From Ceratopteris richardii (taxonomy: Eukaryota; Streptophyta; Polypodiopsida; Polypodiales; Pteridaceae), in contig CM035412.1 of assembly GCA_020310875.1 (NCBI GenBank), positions 130,806,196-130,870,195 on the forward strand: a stretch of 64,000 nt of DNA, read 5' to 3'. Below are positions 48,191 to 59,759 of the stretch, in pieces. Both the position numbers and the translations under genes were made by a program. How positions within the stretch are numbered: the stretch's first letter is position 1; each line of letters opens with the position of its first letter. Under the pieces are notes generated by a model. The model ran no database searches and was not told where the DNA came from. It saw only the letters and a list, made by a program, of their open reading frames with translations.

Positions 48191-49395
48191 GTATCATTGT
48201 ACATGTATGGTTTCTGTTTCGTAGGTTTTCCATCTGGAGTCATAGGGATTCTATGGGAACATATATCCGGGTCTACTACTTCCAAGTCTTTGTAACTCCA
48301 AGCGAAAACATCTCTATAATCTCACAAGAGGGCAACTAACTCTTCTTCTTATTCATTCGCCAGATCATGCTCAATGTATGTACATTTTTCTTCTTCTCCT
48401 TCTATGATGACTATGATTTTTTTGGTTTTCTCTCGGTTATCATATACTTCTCCAACATCAGCTTTTCTTTTAGGCATTCGTACCATGATTCATCTATCTC
48501 CTATTTCATACTTCTTGAAATTCTCCGGAACCTCAAACAAAGATTCTTCTTCCTCTGACGTGGTTTCTTTCTTCTTTCTTTTCTTACCTTCACTTTTAGC
48601 AGTCACTTGTGTGGTTAACCTCACATCATTTGTAATTTCTTCGTGTCTCTGAGGGTGAGTTTCTACTTCGTAGAAGTATTCTTCATCTGATGCAAAGGGT
48701 GGATCAATAATAATTGACTCTAGATCGAAGTCGCTTGCATCCTCGAATGCATCAGTGCTAAGTTCACATTCTTTTATAAGGAAATCACACATGATTGGCT
48801 CTATTGAGAAGATTGAAATGTCATAGCCATCCTCGTCACAATGGGGTGTCCATTTCATTGATGGCTACATCCATTGTTGCTAGAATTTTTGCCCAACCAT
48901 GAGGCTCGAATTCCTCGTCTGGAAATACTACAGGTGCGTAAGCTGGGTCTTGAAGAGTTCGTGGATGTTGTTCTAAACCTAAAGTCCTGGCTTCTAATCG
49001 TTCTTCCTCTCGTTTGGCTACTTTACACATCCATAGATGAGTATCCTCGTGCAACCATGAGGGATCTGACTCCAATGAGTGTACTAACTCCGTTTCTATC
49101 TGTATCTTATGGATGCTATTCCATTGTATTGGGGGTACATCTCGATGAAAATAGTCTTTAAGATTGACTTTAGTAGTCACTCCTAAATGTTGCAAGTACA
49201 AAGAATTAGTTCCCCAATCTTGTACAATTTGCAACTGACGCATGAATGGTCGTCCTAAAATCATCTCATAAGCATGATTTTTCCCAAAATCACAAATGGC
49301 AAAAGTATGCTTGAACTCCACACCACAAGTGGTGAGAGATATGCCTTCTAGTAAGCCTAATGGTTTCTCTATATGTCCGTCAGCCATTTGTAGCT
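48191..49395 (-). pseudogene. gypsy protease C-terminal half and acidic linker
   Basis: The frame 49,462-48,836 contains the C-terminal half of a gypsy-type protease (MADGHIEKPLG, YEMILGRPFMRQ); the catalytic Asp region upstream is missing because of the fusion to copia. A linker in another frame (48,858-48,490) is rich in Asp/Glu then Lys (EGKKRKKKETTSEEEE). Between 48,490 and 48,190 only broken frames precede RT. Confidence 0.75.
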
Positions 49396-49399
49396 TCAT

Positions 49400-50289
49400 C
49401 CTGGTGGGTCTTGGCACAAGAGCATATGCCAAACAACCAAACACATGCATATGACTAACCATAGGCTTATGTACATTCCAAGATCATAAGGAGTGATGAT
49501 TCTCAATGCTTTTGTAGGGCAGTGATTCAACACATAGTTTGCACACATGACCACTTCCATCCAAAATTTATTAGGAAGGTGCTTTCCTTTAACCATACAT
49601 CGTGCCATTTCAAGTAGAGTTCTATTTTTACGCTCAGTAACACCATTTTGCTGAGGTGTAGATGGCACCGTACATTGGTGTGAAATACCTCTTTCACAAA
49701 GAAAAGCATTAGACTCATGTGACATGTATTCACCACCACGATCCGTGCATAGAGTCAAAAGCTTTTGTGAAGAAAAATTTTCAGCCATAGCTAAAAATGC
49801 TTTGAAGCAAGAAAATACCTCATTCTTTGCTTTCATATGATACATCCATGTATGGCGAGTAGCATCATCAATGAAGGTAACAAAATATACATGCTTCCCA
49901 AAAGATGGATTCTTGACGGGACCACATACATCACTATGAACAAACTGCAATTTTCTTGTAGTGTGTGTATGACTATCTTTTGGAAAAGAAGCATGATGCA
50001 TTTTTCCAAGAATGCAACCTTCACATGCATGTTTTTCAATGGACTCAAGTGTTGGCAAACCAATAACCATGTCCTTGTTTTGCAAGTAAAGCAAACTATT
50101 GAAGTTCAAGTGACCAAAATGAGCATGCCAAAGCTCCATTTCAGCCATGGAAGAAGTATGAGCAACCAAGGCATTCAAGGCAGCCCTCTTGTATGTATCC
50201 ATGCGATACAAACCATTACATAATATACCAGACATCACAATAATATCACTAATGTGAAAATCATGAACCATACACTTATCATCAACATC
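49400..50289 (-). pseudogene. copia pre-integrase and integrase fragment
   Basis: Close relative of the 22-26 kb family. LWHAHFGHLNF, CEGCILGKMHHASF, VHSDVCGPV, CTDRGGEYMS and TERKNRTLLEMARCM are all present, so the DDE residues survive. The right end is cut at about 50,289, where the element B LTR starts partway through. The left end passes in frame into gypsy protease at about 49,400. Confidence 0.9.
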
Positions 50290-51097
50290 AGGTTGCAGAG
50301 GTATTTTTCTAATTTCTCTAAGGTTCAAAGTGTTTTGGAAGGTTCAGGTGAACCCTCTCTTAGGTGCACATGTGAAGAAGTAAAAAGGAAAAATGTGAAG
50401 GTATGTGAAGCGACAGGGTACGCAGAAGTGAAAGTATGGCCCCCCAATTAAAGTTTTTCTTGTAGCCTAAAGTCACTGCAGGACAAAACAAGGATTCGTT
50501 GGTTGCCCACTTTTGGAGACAATCTTGGGACATCAAAGTGAGCACCAAGATACTCTAGCAGTTAGGAGCATACATGAATCAACACTCAAATCAAGGCAAG
50601 GACTATTCTTGGAGGACCAAGCAAGGTGAGCATACTCTAAGCTAAGCAAAAGAGAGAAGTGCAAGAGACACACAGTGTGCGACATAGAGAAGTGAAAAGG
50701 TGTGCATGAAGAGTGACTAAGAAGTGTGTAGAGAAAGGCTAAGCTTACAACCAAGGATCGCAAGGTCCCATTGAAGCTGCATGCATGCCGACAGAAGGTG
50801 TCCATCCCTCCCCCTTATTTGAAGCTTGGTGCAAGGTGTGCACAAGTGCAGGCTTGGAGAAGGTGGAGGTCTGGTGCAGAGAAGGCCGGCAGCAACAAGA
50901 CTCTTGGGTATTTTGTATTTTGTGATTGTGCACTCTATGGGATTTTGCACAGAAGCATTGGATTGTACTGTGCATTACCATTGTATTTGTCTTCTTATAA
51001 TCAATCGACAGAGACTTCCAATGTGTATCTTTCTTCCTATCTTTCCCTTTTCTCCTACAAACACTCAAATCCCTTTTTGCCCAAGAATCCCCCAACA
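50290..51097 (+). repeat. 5' LTR of gypsy element B, left-truncated
   Basis: Matches the 3' LTR (55,564-56,580) from about 230 bp into that LTR and ends CCCCCAACA. The U3 start with its GTCAA cluster is missing, replaced by copia sequence. Confidence 0.88.
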
Positions 51098-51263
51098 AAA
51101 TTTGGCACATTCGATGGGAATCCAAGGAGATTTGAGCATAAGAGAAGAAAAGTGCAGAGTGTAGAAGAGTTCAAGCGCCAACAGTGCTACAGTGCTACTT
51201 CATTGGGTTAAGAGGTAAATTTCCTTATTAATTCTCTTAGCCTAAGAGGACTATGAACAGCTC

Positions 51264-52252
51264 ATGAACGCAACTCAGTCTCAAACATTGAAGGTCACCT
51301 ACAAAGCTACAAGAAAGAAGGCTGTTAGAAGATCCTCCAGTCCACTGTCGTCAACCTCATTAGTAAAGAGCATGGCAGGTCAGGTAGATTTGGAAACCCT
51401 ACTATCAAGATTAAATATAAAATTTCCTTCTTTCAAAGGCTTAGATCAGGAAGATCCGGACGAGCATAGTAGGAGGTTTTTAGCACTATGCAAAACAAGA
51501 GGCTTGATGGGAAGAGAGGATGCCTTTTTTATATTCTTCCCTTCCACATTAGAAGGGTTAGCAGATAAATGGTTCAGTCAGTTTGCTGAGAACCATTTCA
51601 CCACTTGGGACTTAATGAAAGATGCATTCAAAAATCAATTCCAGCATGGAAATACTACAGACATCATCATAAAGGAATTACAAAACTTGACACTCGGCCC
51701 AGATGAAAAGTTTCCAGAGTTTGTAACTAGGGCCAAGGCACTAATGGCTAAGTTGCCAAATCCTCCACATTACTTTTTTATTAAGAAGTGGTTAGCTAAG
51801 CCACTTCCAGTAACCACACAATGTAAAATAAAGGAATTAGTGTTGCCAACAGCCTCCATAGAGGAGTTCATCAACATAGCTACATGACTGGAGCAAATAA
51901 GGCAACAATATGGAGCAATTTCTTCTCAACTACCCTATTCTAGAGAAATGGAGGATCCAGTAATCCTGCTAAGGAAAGTGCTGGAGGGCTTAAAAAGGAA
52001 TCCCACAAAGAGGAGGAGAATGTTGTTACTTAGTTGAGAATGGAGATTGAGGCATTGAAGCTACAAAAGGAAGAGGAGGCCCAAGCAGAAGAACCGGCTC
52101 AGCTTCGACAAGAGTTGCAGGAACTCAAAGGGGGTGGCATCAAAAGTGGGCTATGGTGTACCATGTGCAGCAAGCAAGGTCATGTAGTAAGTGAATGTCC
52201 CCTGTTAAGTGTAACTTTCCAACTATGCAGGAAAGTTGGTCATGAGGCCTAG
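51264..52252 (+). pseudogene. element B gag, N-terminal part
   Basis: The 207-codon frame from 51,264 carries the capsid-like domain (LETLLSRLNIKFPSFKGL, ADKWFSQFAENHFTTWDLMK, FPEFVTRAKALMAKLP) and stops with TGA at 51,885. The next open part (52,034-52,252) has a Glu-rich helical segment and the first two knuckles: CTMCSKQGHVVSEC, and FQLCRKVGHEA truncated by TAG. The second knuckle's first Cys is changed to Phe. Confidence 0.85.
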
Positions 52253-52270
52253 GAATGTCAATATAGAGGA

Positions 52271-53389
52271 ATGCGTGCAACAACATATTGGACACAAGGA
52301 GGACCCCTACCACCAGCAAATGTGATGGTGGCTGCACCTAATCAAGGTAACAATTACAACCCTAGACAGAGGGATAACTTTGGAAATGGGCCTAGGAGGC
52401 CAATTATTTGTTTCAAATGTGGAGAATGTGGTCACTACCAAAGTAGATGCACTCTACCAAAAAATGCCCCTCCTTGCAGGAACTGCCTAGAGGCCAGAGA
52501 CCACTATACTAATTATTGTCCTAACAATCAAGCATCTTCATCAGGGCCCCACATTCAAATGATTTCTGTGCGCAAAGAAGAAATGGTAAATCAAGTCAAT
52601 GTGCCATCTCCATCTACCAGGGTGCTCCAACTAGAAGAAATTGAATCTTTTACAGTGCAGACAAGAAGTAAGGGGAAGGCTCAAGTGGAAATAGGTCAAG
52701 AATCAAGGATAAATGGATTGAACAAAGATAAAGAGACATCTGAAGGCAAAGCCACCACATGTGCAGACACAATGCAAAAAGAAAATCTCATAGGTACCAG
52801 TGATGCCATTGGATATGCATTCAACAAGGCTCATGAAGAGTTTGGTAAGTCAATTGGAGCCCATACTCTTAAGGAATCAAAAGCTTCCAGACTACTCAAG
52901 TCCATGAAAAAGGAGGTCAGTATTTTTTATTTAATAAAGATGGATGGGAAATTCAGGTCAGAACTCTTGCAGATAATTGATGAGTTGCCCACAACAAGTT
53001 TAGTGGCAAAGGTTGGTCTTATGCATAAAGATAAAATTGTAGGGGAAGCACCCCTCACAGATTATAAGAGCCCTTGGCTAACAGTCTCTATCAAAGGTCA
53101 GGAGTTTCAAGGAGTTATTGTGGATGGTGGTTCCGGCATTAACTTGATGCCTGAACATACCATGAAAAAAATTGAACTACATCCTTCAAGACCTGCCAAC
53201 TTCACTGTAACACTGGCAGACCAAAGCATAGTAAAGCTTATGGGAGTGGTCCCTGGAGTCCCAGTCAAGATACAAGGTACCATCTTTAACTTGGATTTTG
53301 TTGTTTTAAGGCTGCAACGGGTAGAAGGAAGTTTTTCTCTGTTAATTGGGAGACCTTGGTTAAGGCATGCCAATGTACTACATGACTGA
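52271..53389 (+). pseudogene. element B gag C-terminus and protease
   Basis: A 372-codon open frame. It holds CFKCGECGHYQSRC and a fourth, longer-spaced knuckle CRNCLEARDHYTNYC (about 52,475-52,520). A linker follows, then the aspartic protease with VDGGSGINLMP (about 53,118-53,150) and SLLIGRPWLRHANV. A TGA at 53,387 interrupts the protease end; element A reads through at this place. Confidence 0.85.
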
Positions 53390-53401
53390 GGTAAGGACAC
53401 A

Positions 53402-54196
53402 ATGTGGGTAAAGCAAGATGGAAAAGAGTGGCAACAGATATTTTTAGAAGAAGGACCAGACAATCAAAGACACACCAGCATGATGCAGACAATTCGTATT
53501 TGTATGGAAGAAGAATTGTTGGACAACCCAGAAGCAGATCTATTTGAAGGAGCAAATTTATACGAAGATGAAAACATGTTGGCTTGGCTCCATGCAGAAG
53601 ACCCATCTTCCGGCTATGGAGTTTTTCCAAACTCAAGTAGAGAGGAAGCATATGAAGAAAAAGAGGACATCACTCAGGTTACTGATTCGAATGAAACAAT
53701 CTTAGTCAAAGGCCATAGCAGAGAGAAGAAAAGAAAAGCCCTTAAGTGCAGCAGTGATGAAGCTACTCCAAATCATATGTCAATGGCCACTTTTTTATGG
53801 ATATCATCTGTTATGTCAATTTTTATGATAGTACGTGCAGGGCTTTACAAGGATGTGGAAGGAGTACCTGCAAGTCTTTGGAAATAGAGGGTTCCATTGG
53901 ATGAAGAAGCTGGAATAGTAAAAATGAAATTTTGCAGATTAAGTTATAAAGTTGCTAAATCAGAGATACAAAAGATGCAGTATGGAGGAGATAATATTCT
54001 AATGAAGGATTTAGGGTACCCCTATCAGATGATCAGTGTGTCAAACAAGAAGACAAAACAAATGAAGTGCAGTACAATTGGAGATTATGGAGGAGTTTCT
54101 GGAAGTCATCATATCATGGCTCAAGGCCTATCATCAACAGAAATGAAGATTCATGGATCACCTGTAACTCGTAAAATTTATCCAGGTTGTACATAG
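53402..54196 (+). pseudogene. element B post-protease acidic region
   Basis: 53,402-53,887 continues the protease tail (MWVKQDGKEWQQIF) into an acidic segment (EEAYEEKEDITQ) and a hydrophobic run near 53,790-53,830, ending SLWK-stop. A further 99-codon piece (53,897-54,196) starts PLDEEAG-like and has no recognised domain. Both parts are shared with element A. Confidence 0.65.
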
Positions 54197-54581
54197 CCTT
54201 CTCATGTCATTTTTGCTTAAGTTTTAGTAGTTTTTATCTTTTTTCATGCTTGTTCCTTGAGTTTTTAGCAAATTTAACAACCATTTCATAGCCTTTGCAT
54301 AAGCACACTTTCTGGATTTTTTTGGGGAATTTTTCAAGCATTCTTAGATTTTTCTAGCATTTTTTATCCTTTTCAAATGTCATTTTCTTGACAAATTGGA
54401 GGAATAAAGGAAGCTCTCTGTGTGAGGAAACTAGTCTAGACATGTGGGAATTTTTTGAGAATTTTTTGGATTTTTCTATGTTTTTCTCCAATTTTTAGAT
54501 ATTTTCATAAAAAAAAAAGAGGCCCCATGGATTTGATTTTTTTCCCAAAAAAAGAAGGGAATGAAAATTTCAGAAAAAAAA

Positions 54582-54658
<77 letters not shown>

Positions 54659-55563
54659 CCCCCCCCTCGCCCCCCTACCCAGCCCCCCCCCCCCCCCCGA
54701 TCTTTTTTTATTTTTATTTATATTTATTTTATTTATTTTATTGTCTTTAATTTTATTTATTTTTTATTATTTTATTTTTATTTATTATTTTATTTTTAAT
54801 TTATTTATTATTTTTTATTTTGCTTTATTTTCATTTTTATGTCCAGCAATGTGCGTTCAAGTATTAAAAAAAAAGAAAGAAAGAAAGAAAAAAAGGAGAT
54901 TCTTATTTTATTTTTCATTTTAATATTTAAATATATATATATATATATTCTTCCATGGTCCAATGCTTTTGGCTTTGGAATGTGCTTCGGATGGCCATTT
55001 TTTTCAAACTTGGAATCATTTTCATGTATTTTGGCACCTTTAGAATCATTTTTTGCATTATTTTTTCCAAAATCCTACTTTTCCTTTGACTTTTGGTCAA
55101 AAACCACATGTTTTTAGCACATTTACCACATGTTTTTATTTAACCACATGGTCTATTCTCACTTTGATTTACCTTATGTCTCATAATTTCCCATATGCAC
55201 CCTCTATAGCTCTATTGTTTGATCATTTTGGCCCTCTCCAACCACCATAATCCTGCTCCCTCCCCCTCCCTCTACCCTTCTGCCCAACCCCATCCTTAAC
55301 CCTCCTTGCCCTGTCCATCTCAGCCCTCTCAGCCCTCCCTTCCCCCTCCTTTCTACCCTCTCATTGCCCTCCTTTGCTTTTCCCTGAAAAAAATCCACTT
55401 TTGGGTTCTTCTCTCGTGCTTGTTCTTTCCTGCTTCTGGTGGACTGGGTAGCTGCTCACGTGTCCTTTTGAAGATTTTGTAGCACAAGAATCATGATGTC
55501 ATATCATCTCAGAGTTTTGGTTGTAGCTCTCCGGGACGGAGAGCACATTAGGTGGTGGGCAAC
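54197..55563 (+). other. non-coding, low-complexity 3' interior of element B
   Basis: Contains a CT dinucleotide tract (54,583-54,656), C homopolymer runs, T/A-rich stretches, short AAAG repeats near 54,880 and an AT run near 54,932-54,948. The CT-rich reading frames here are artefacts. This is where RT and integrase would lie in an autonomous relative. Confidence 0.85.
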
Positions 55564-56580
55564 TGTTGAGCCCATAAAAGTTACATTTGCCAAAATCAAT
55601 CGTAGTCAAAGTCAACCATAGTCAAAGTCAAAAGGGTCAAAGTCAAAGTAGTCAAAATCAACAAGGTCAAGGTCAAATTCAACATGGGAAAAGTCAAAGT
55701 GTTCAAACTCCAAGTGTCAAAGTGCACAGGTAGTGCACAATTAATTGATTCACAAAGGGTAAAATTGGAGAAAGTTGGTTGCAGGTTGCAGAGGTATTTC
55801 TCTAATTTCTCTAAGGTTTAAAGTGTTTTGGAAGGTTCAGGTGAACCCTCTCTTAGGTGCACACGTGAAGAAGTAAAAGGCAAAATATGAAGGTATGTGA
55901 AGCGGCAGGGTACGCAGAAGTGAAAGTATGGCCCCCCAATTAAAATTTTTGTTTTAACCTAAAGTCACTACAGGACAAACCAGGGATTCGTTGGCTGCCC
56001 ACTTTTGGAGACAATCTTGGGACATCAAAGTGAGCACCAAGATACTCTAGCAGTTAGGAGCGTACGTGAATCGACACTCAAATCAAGGCAAGCACTATTC
56101 TTGGAGGACCAAGCAAGGTGAGCATAGTCTAAGCTAAGCAAGAGAGAGAACTGCAAGAGACACACAGTGTGCGATGCAGAGAAGTGAAGTGCAAGGTGTG
56201 CATGAAGAGTGACTAAGAATTGTGCAGAGAAGGGCTAAGCTTACAACCAAGGATCCCAAGGTCCCATTGAAGTTGTGCACGTGCCGACATAAGGTGTCCA
56301 TCCCTCCCCCTTATTCGAAGATTGGTGCAAGGTGTGCACAAGTGCAGGCTTGGAGAAGCTGGAGGTCTGGTGCAGAGGAGGCCGACAGCAACAAGACCCT
56401 TGGGTATTTTGTATTTTGTGATTGTGCACTCTGTGGGATTTTGCACAGAAGCATTGGATTGTATTGTGCATCACCATTGTATTTGTCTTCTCAGAATCAA
56501 TCGATAGAGGCTTCCAGTGTGTATCTTTCTTCCTATCTTTCCCTTTTCTCTTACAAACACCCAAATCCCTTTTTGTCCAA
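55564..56580 (+). repeat. 3' LTR of element B
   Basis: Starts TGTTGAGCCCATAAAA, lacks only about the last 15 bp, and ends near TTTTTGTCCAA. The first 160 bp hold about eleven GTCAA motifs. It is the best-preserved U3 of the three copies. Confidence 0.88.
55590..55730 (-). promoter_or_regulatory. cluster of W-box-like TTGACY motifs in U3
   Basis: About ten (A/G)GTCAA copies on the plus strand, which read TTGACT or TTGACC on the minus strand, the WRKY-factor W-box consensus. A similar cluster lies at about 40,396-40,520 in the element A LTR. Function is inferred from motif density only. Confidence 0.55.
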
Positions 56581-56717
56581 AAGGAGGAAGTCCTGAGTTC
56601 AAATCCTGGCTGGACATATCCATGAGTTCCCAAACATGGGTGTTCATGAAGTTCCCCAAGATGGGTGCCTCTACCTTACGAGGTCGGGTGTGTGTGTCTT
56701 TCCAATTCACTGTACTC

Positions 56718-56742
56718 TCATATATATATATATATATATATA
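56718..56742. repeat. (AT)n microsatellite
   Basis: A short uninterrupted AT run between the element B LTR and the copia gag scrap. Confidence 0.9.
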
Positions 56743-56744
56743 TG

Positions 56745-57085
56745 CTTCTCTTCTTGTTTTGCAAATCACCATCATTAGAGGAATGAGTGGAAGAGGAAGG
56801 TTGAGGCTTTGGTTTTGATGAACCCAAAGCTGAACCATACTTGCTTTTCCCCTTTTGTGAGATCGCAAGTGCTTGCATTCCCTCAATCAAACCACTCCTA
56901 TTCACTCTAGATTGATCTTCTTGCAAAAGAAGAGACACAACCTCATCAAATACATACTTATTAGGATTCTCTTTTGCAAACAAATGGAGTGTAGTAGCAA
57001 AGCTTTGAAAAGATTATAGTAATCCTTTCAACAATGTAGAAATGAGTGATAAATCCGGAATAATCTCATCTATGTTTGCCAATGT
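56745..57085 (-). pseudogene. copia gag fragment
   Basis: Reads ENPNKYVFDEVVSLLLQEDQ followed by a Ser-rich tail, matching the end of the UBN2-type gag in the 22-26 kb family (GNPNALSFEELVSVLLQED). It extends rightward to about 57,085 in another frame (SFQSFATTLHLF). No LTR is attached. Confidence 0.75.
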
Positions 57086-57888
57086 GTGTCACATACACAT
57101 GCAAGTATGCATAAGGTTCAAACACTAAAACCCTCTTTAAAACATGCATATAATTCACGCTTGTAATTCCATTCAATACATGAATCTACATGCAAAACAT
57201 GTTCAAAATTTCCATTCTCATTCATGTCATGTTATAATGAACCTTTTTACGTGTTGAGCCCATCTCATCCTACTTAAAAAAACCTTTTGTTATTCATTTA
57301 TACTTTAAGTGCATCACTTAGATAATTAGGCTCATGCACCATTCTATGCGCATGTGGGCTTCACTTACTCTTGACATGCATTCTTGAATGCAATATTCTA
57401 ACATGGCAAAAGAAACAAAAAATAAATGGAAAATTTGTACTTATCACCATCATCGCTACGTCCATCCTTTGTATTCTTGCATAGCAAAGCTTATCCGTCC
57501 ATCCTCCTTTTTTATAGAGAAACCATTGACTTCTTGCAAATGGTCATTCACGTCCTACTTTATCCATCATGATAGAATCGATCCCTTGATTTGTTGAAAG
57601 AATATAGACTTTCACCTTACTTAAGAAGTTGAGAAAGAAAAGGGGCTTGAGAGCATTTCTTCTAGATCTTAATAGCTATTGGAGGACCACATGGTTGGAG
57701 CTTCAAAGTTTGATATAAAGAGAGGCTCTCGAGTTCATCTCATGCATGCATAGAGAAGGGAGGCAATAAATTTGCCTTCTCTATAGCTTCTAATGGTTTG
57801 AGCCAACTCTATAAATTGAGCAATCTAGGAAAAATAAGATTATTCTATAATTATTCCTTGTGTGAGAATCTCTCTCCCTCTCTCATTG
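57086..57888. other. no gene seen
   Basis: AT-rich DNA without credible reading frames or repeats. Confidence 0.5.
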
Positions 57889-58027
57889 TTGGGAATCAAA
57901 CTCATGACCTCTTGGCGAAGAGTATGATGGGCTAACCACTTGCCCCAAAAGCCGTGGTTGAGGATTACTTCCTAATCCTCCCTCTTAGGGTGTGGTTCAA
58001 CCATCTGTTGCTAGGGTTATGTGACAT
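57889..58027 (-). repeat. tRNA-related repeat, copy 1
   Basis: On the minus strand AAGTGGTTAGCCCATCA (A-box-like) is followed about 35 nt later by GAGTTTGATTCCC (B-box-like), the layout of a plant SINE head. The 140-bp unit recurs at 58,302. Confidence 0.6.
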
Positions 58028-58301
58028 TCCCTCCCCTTATATTGAGCATTGTCCTCAATGCTCACTTGCGGACCCATTTATCTATCTTGGGCCCCTTCCC
58101 ACATTTGAGTATTTTCCACTAGCCTCAAATTCCAATGCACAGATCTATTTTGGACCTATCTAGCCCGCCTTTGGTGCTCAAATGCACCTTCCTTCTTGGC
58201 TAGTTTCAAACTCATTCACGGTCAAGTGCTTCCCAAGTGCCCACGTGTGAGGCTCCTTAGCTTTGACTTGCCCAAGTTCCTCAACTAGGCTTTGATACCA
58301 A
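58028..58301. other. spacer between the two repeat copies
   Basis: No gene. A perfect 9-bp stem, TGAGCATTG with CAATGCTCA around a 4-nt loop, lies near 58,043-58,064. Confidence 0.5.
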
Positions 58302-58444
58302 TGTTAGGAATCGAATTCAAGACCTCTCGGTTAGGAGTGTGATGGGCTAACCACTTGCACCAAAAGCCATGGTTGAGGATTACTTCCTAATCATCCCGCT
58401 TAGGGTGTGGTTCAACCATCTACTACGAGGGTTATGTGACACTC
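58302..58444 (-). repeat. tRNA-related repeat, copy 2
   Basis: Aligns with 57,889-58,027 from GAATC...GACCTCT to GGGTTATGTGACA with scattered substitutions; same A- and B-box-like elements. Confidence 0.6.
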
Positions 58445-59109
58445 ATCATGCTCTCTCACAAAGGCAAAAGTGGTGTGGTGTTAGTTGAAGCTTGATGCTT
58501 CAAGTCTTCATTCCTCAATAAGCAAGAGGGAGAGGGAAGGGTTGTCATCGGTGCCCATCTCATCTCTTTCGTACCTTGGAATGTGCTTAGACGAGTTGAG
58601 GGCCTACTCAATCATCCATGGCGTGGGGGGCCTTCTTGATAGGGTCATAGGCTCCTCTAAAGGGGGTTCATACCTCTTTGTGAATCTCTATGGATGGGAA
58701 AAACATTTCGGTGGTCATGCATAAGTAAAACACATTTTTACTCGAGTATGTATGAGCTCAAATAGAATTTTAGACTCAACAATCATCCAAAATGGAGTTA
58801 ACAGCTAAAAGATATATGCAATTAAGTACTTAGCACGTATTTTTTTTACTTTATTTGTGAAAGCTTCTATGATGGAGAGCTCTTCGTAAACTTATCTCGC
58901 CTTCCATTTTTTTGAACCAAAATTCCCCCCATAAAGCATAGGTTTCCATGCACTCAATCAGATTACAACCCTCGTATTGAAAATTCAAGTGTTGTGTTAG
59001 TCTAAGGGGAAGAATTTGTTAGAAAAAATGATCATAATGAATAACACAACGAAATAAGATCGTAAGGTAGAGTAGCGAGAAGCAATACAAACTAACAAAA
59101 ATTGTACAT
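58445..59109. other. no recognisable gene
   Basis: A 79-codon plus-strand frame (58,485-58,724) has no known relatives. The end of the stretch may be decayed copia sequence. Confidence 0.45.
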
Positions 59110-59650
59110 AGATAGAGAGATAGAGAAATCAAACTCCTGTGCATGCCTTCCAATGTGTTAGACATGGCTTATTAGAGAACCTGCTTACTACACCAACAAC
59201 ATAAGAGATATCTGTTCTCCTATTACACAAGTAAATGAGACTTCCGACTAGTCTCCTGTATTTTCAGATATCCACCAGAGGTGAATGATCTTCAACAAAT
59301 AGTTTTGTGTTGACTTCCATCAGTGTAGAGATTTCTTTGCAATCCTCCATATCAAATTCCTTCAACACTTTCTTCGCATACTTTTGTTGCAAAATAAAGA
59401 CCTTCCCTGGTTCCTATCGGACTTCTAGACCTAAGAAATAGTGCATTAAGCCCAAATCCATCATCTCAAATTCTGAACTCAAGGCATCTCTCGTTTATTT
59501 GAGAAGTGCATCATCATTTCCAGTGATTACAAGGTCATCTCATAAAGTACAAGGAGACCTCCAGTCTTTAGAACATATAGATTAGCATCCGAAGTACATC
59601 TTTTGAATCCTATATCTAAAAGATCTCTATCTATTCACTAGTACCATGCT
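59110..59650 (-). pseudogene. copia RT C-terminal fragment
   Basis: Across frames it reads FKRCTSDANLYVLK, DDLVITGNDD, FEMMDLGLMHYFLGLEV, ILQQKYAKKVLKEFDM, KYRRLVGSLIYLCNRRTDIS and VVGVVSRFSNKP. The YVDD core is lost in a damaged stretch. Gag, integrase and RNase H are not attached. Confidence 0.8.
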
Positions 59651-59759
59651 CTCAAGGCTTGTAATTGAGGTGACCACAATGACTATGTCAAACAACATGT
59701 GTGCTCAATGTCTCCATGTATCACTTACACTCCCTTGCAGCTAGAGCTACCATGAATAG

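Larger units (their letters stand above)
44392..49400 (-). mobile_element. Ty3/gypsy polymerase region, no LTRs
   Basis: Reading leftward: protease remnant, acidic linker, RT, RNase H, integrase and a long C-terminal extension. No LTR is recognised at either end. The right edge is fused to copia integrase and the left edge abuts element A. Confidence 0.88.
50290..56580 (+). mobile_element. gypsy element B: gag-protease only, both LTRs
   Basis: 5' LTR (truncated), primer-binding site at 51,103, gag with four zinc knuckles, protease, about 1.37 kb of non-coding low-complexity DNA, and 3' LTR. No RT, RNase H or integrase lies between the LTRs, so it is non-autonomous. It resembles the TR-GAG class (terminal-repeat elements with only gag or gag-protease). 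Confidence 0.85.

Noticed and set aside
54455..54923. Ser/Leu-repeat frames of 114-120 codons
   Set aside because: Translation of a CT microsatellite and homopolymer runs.
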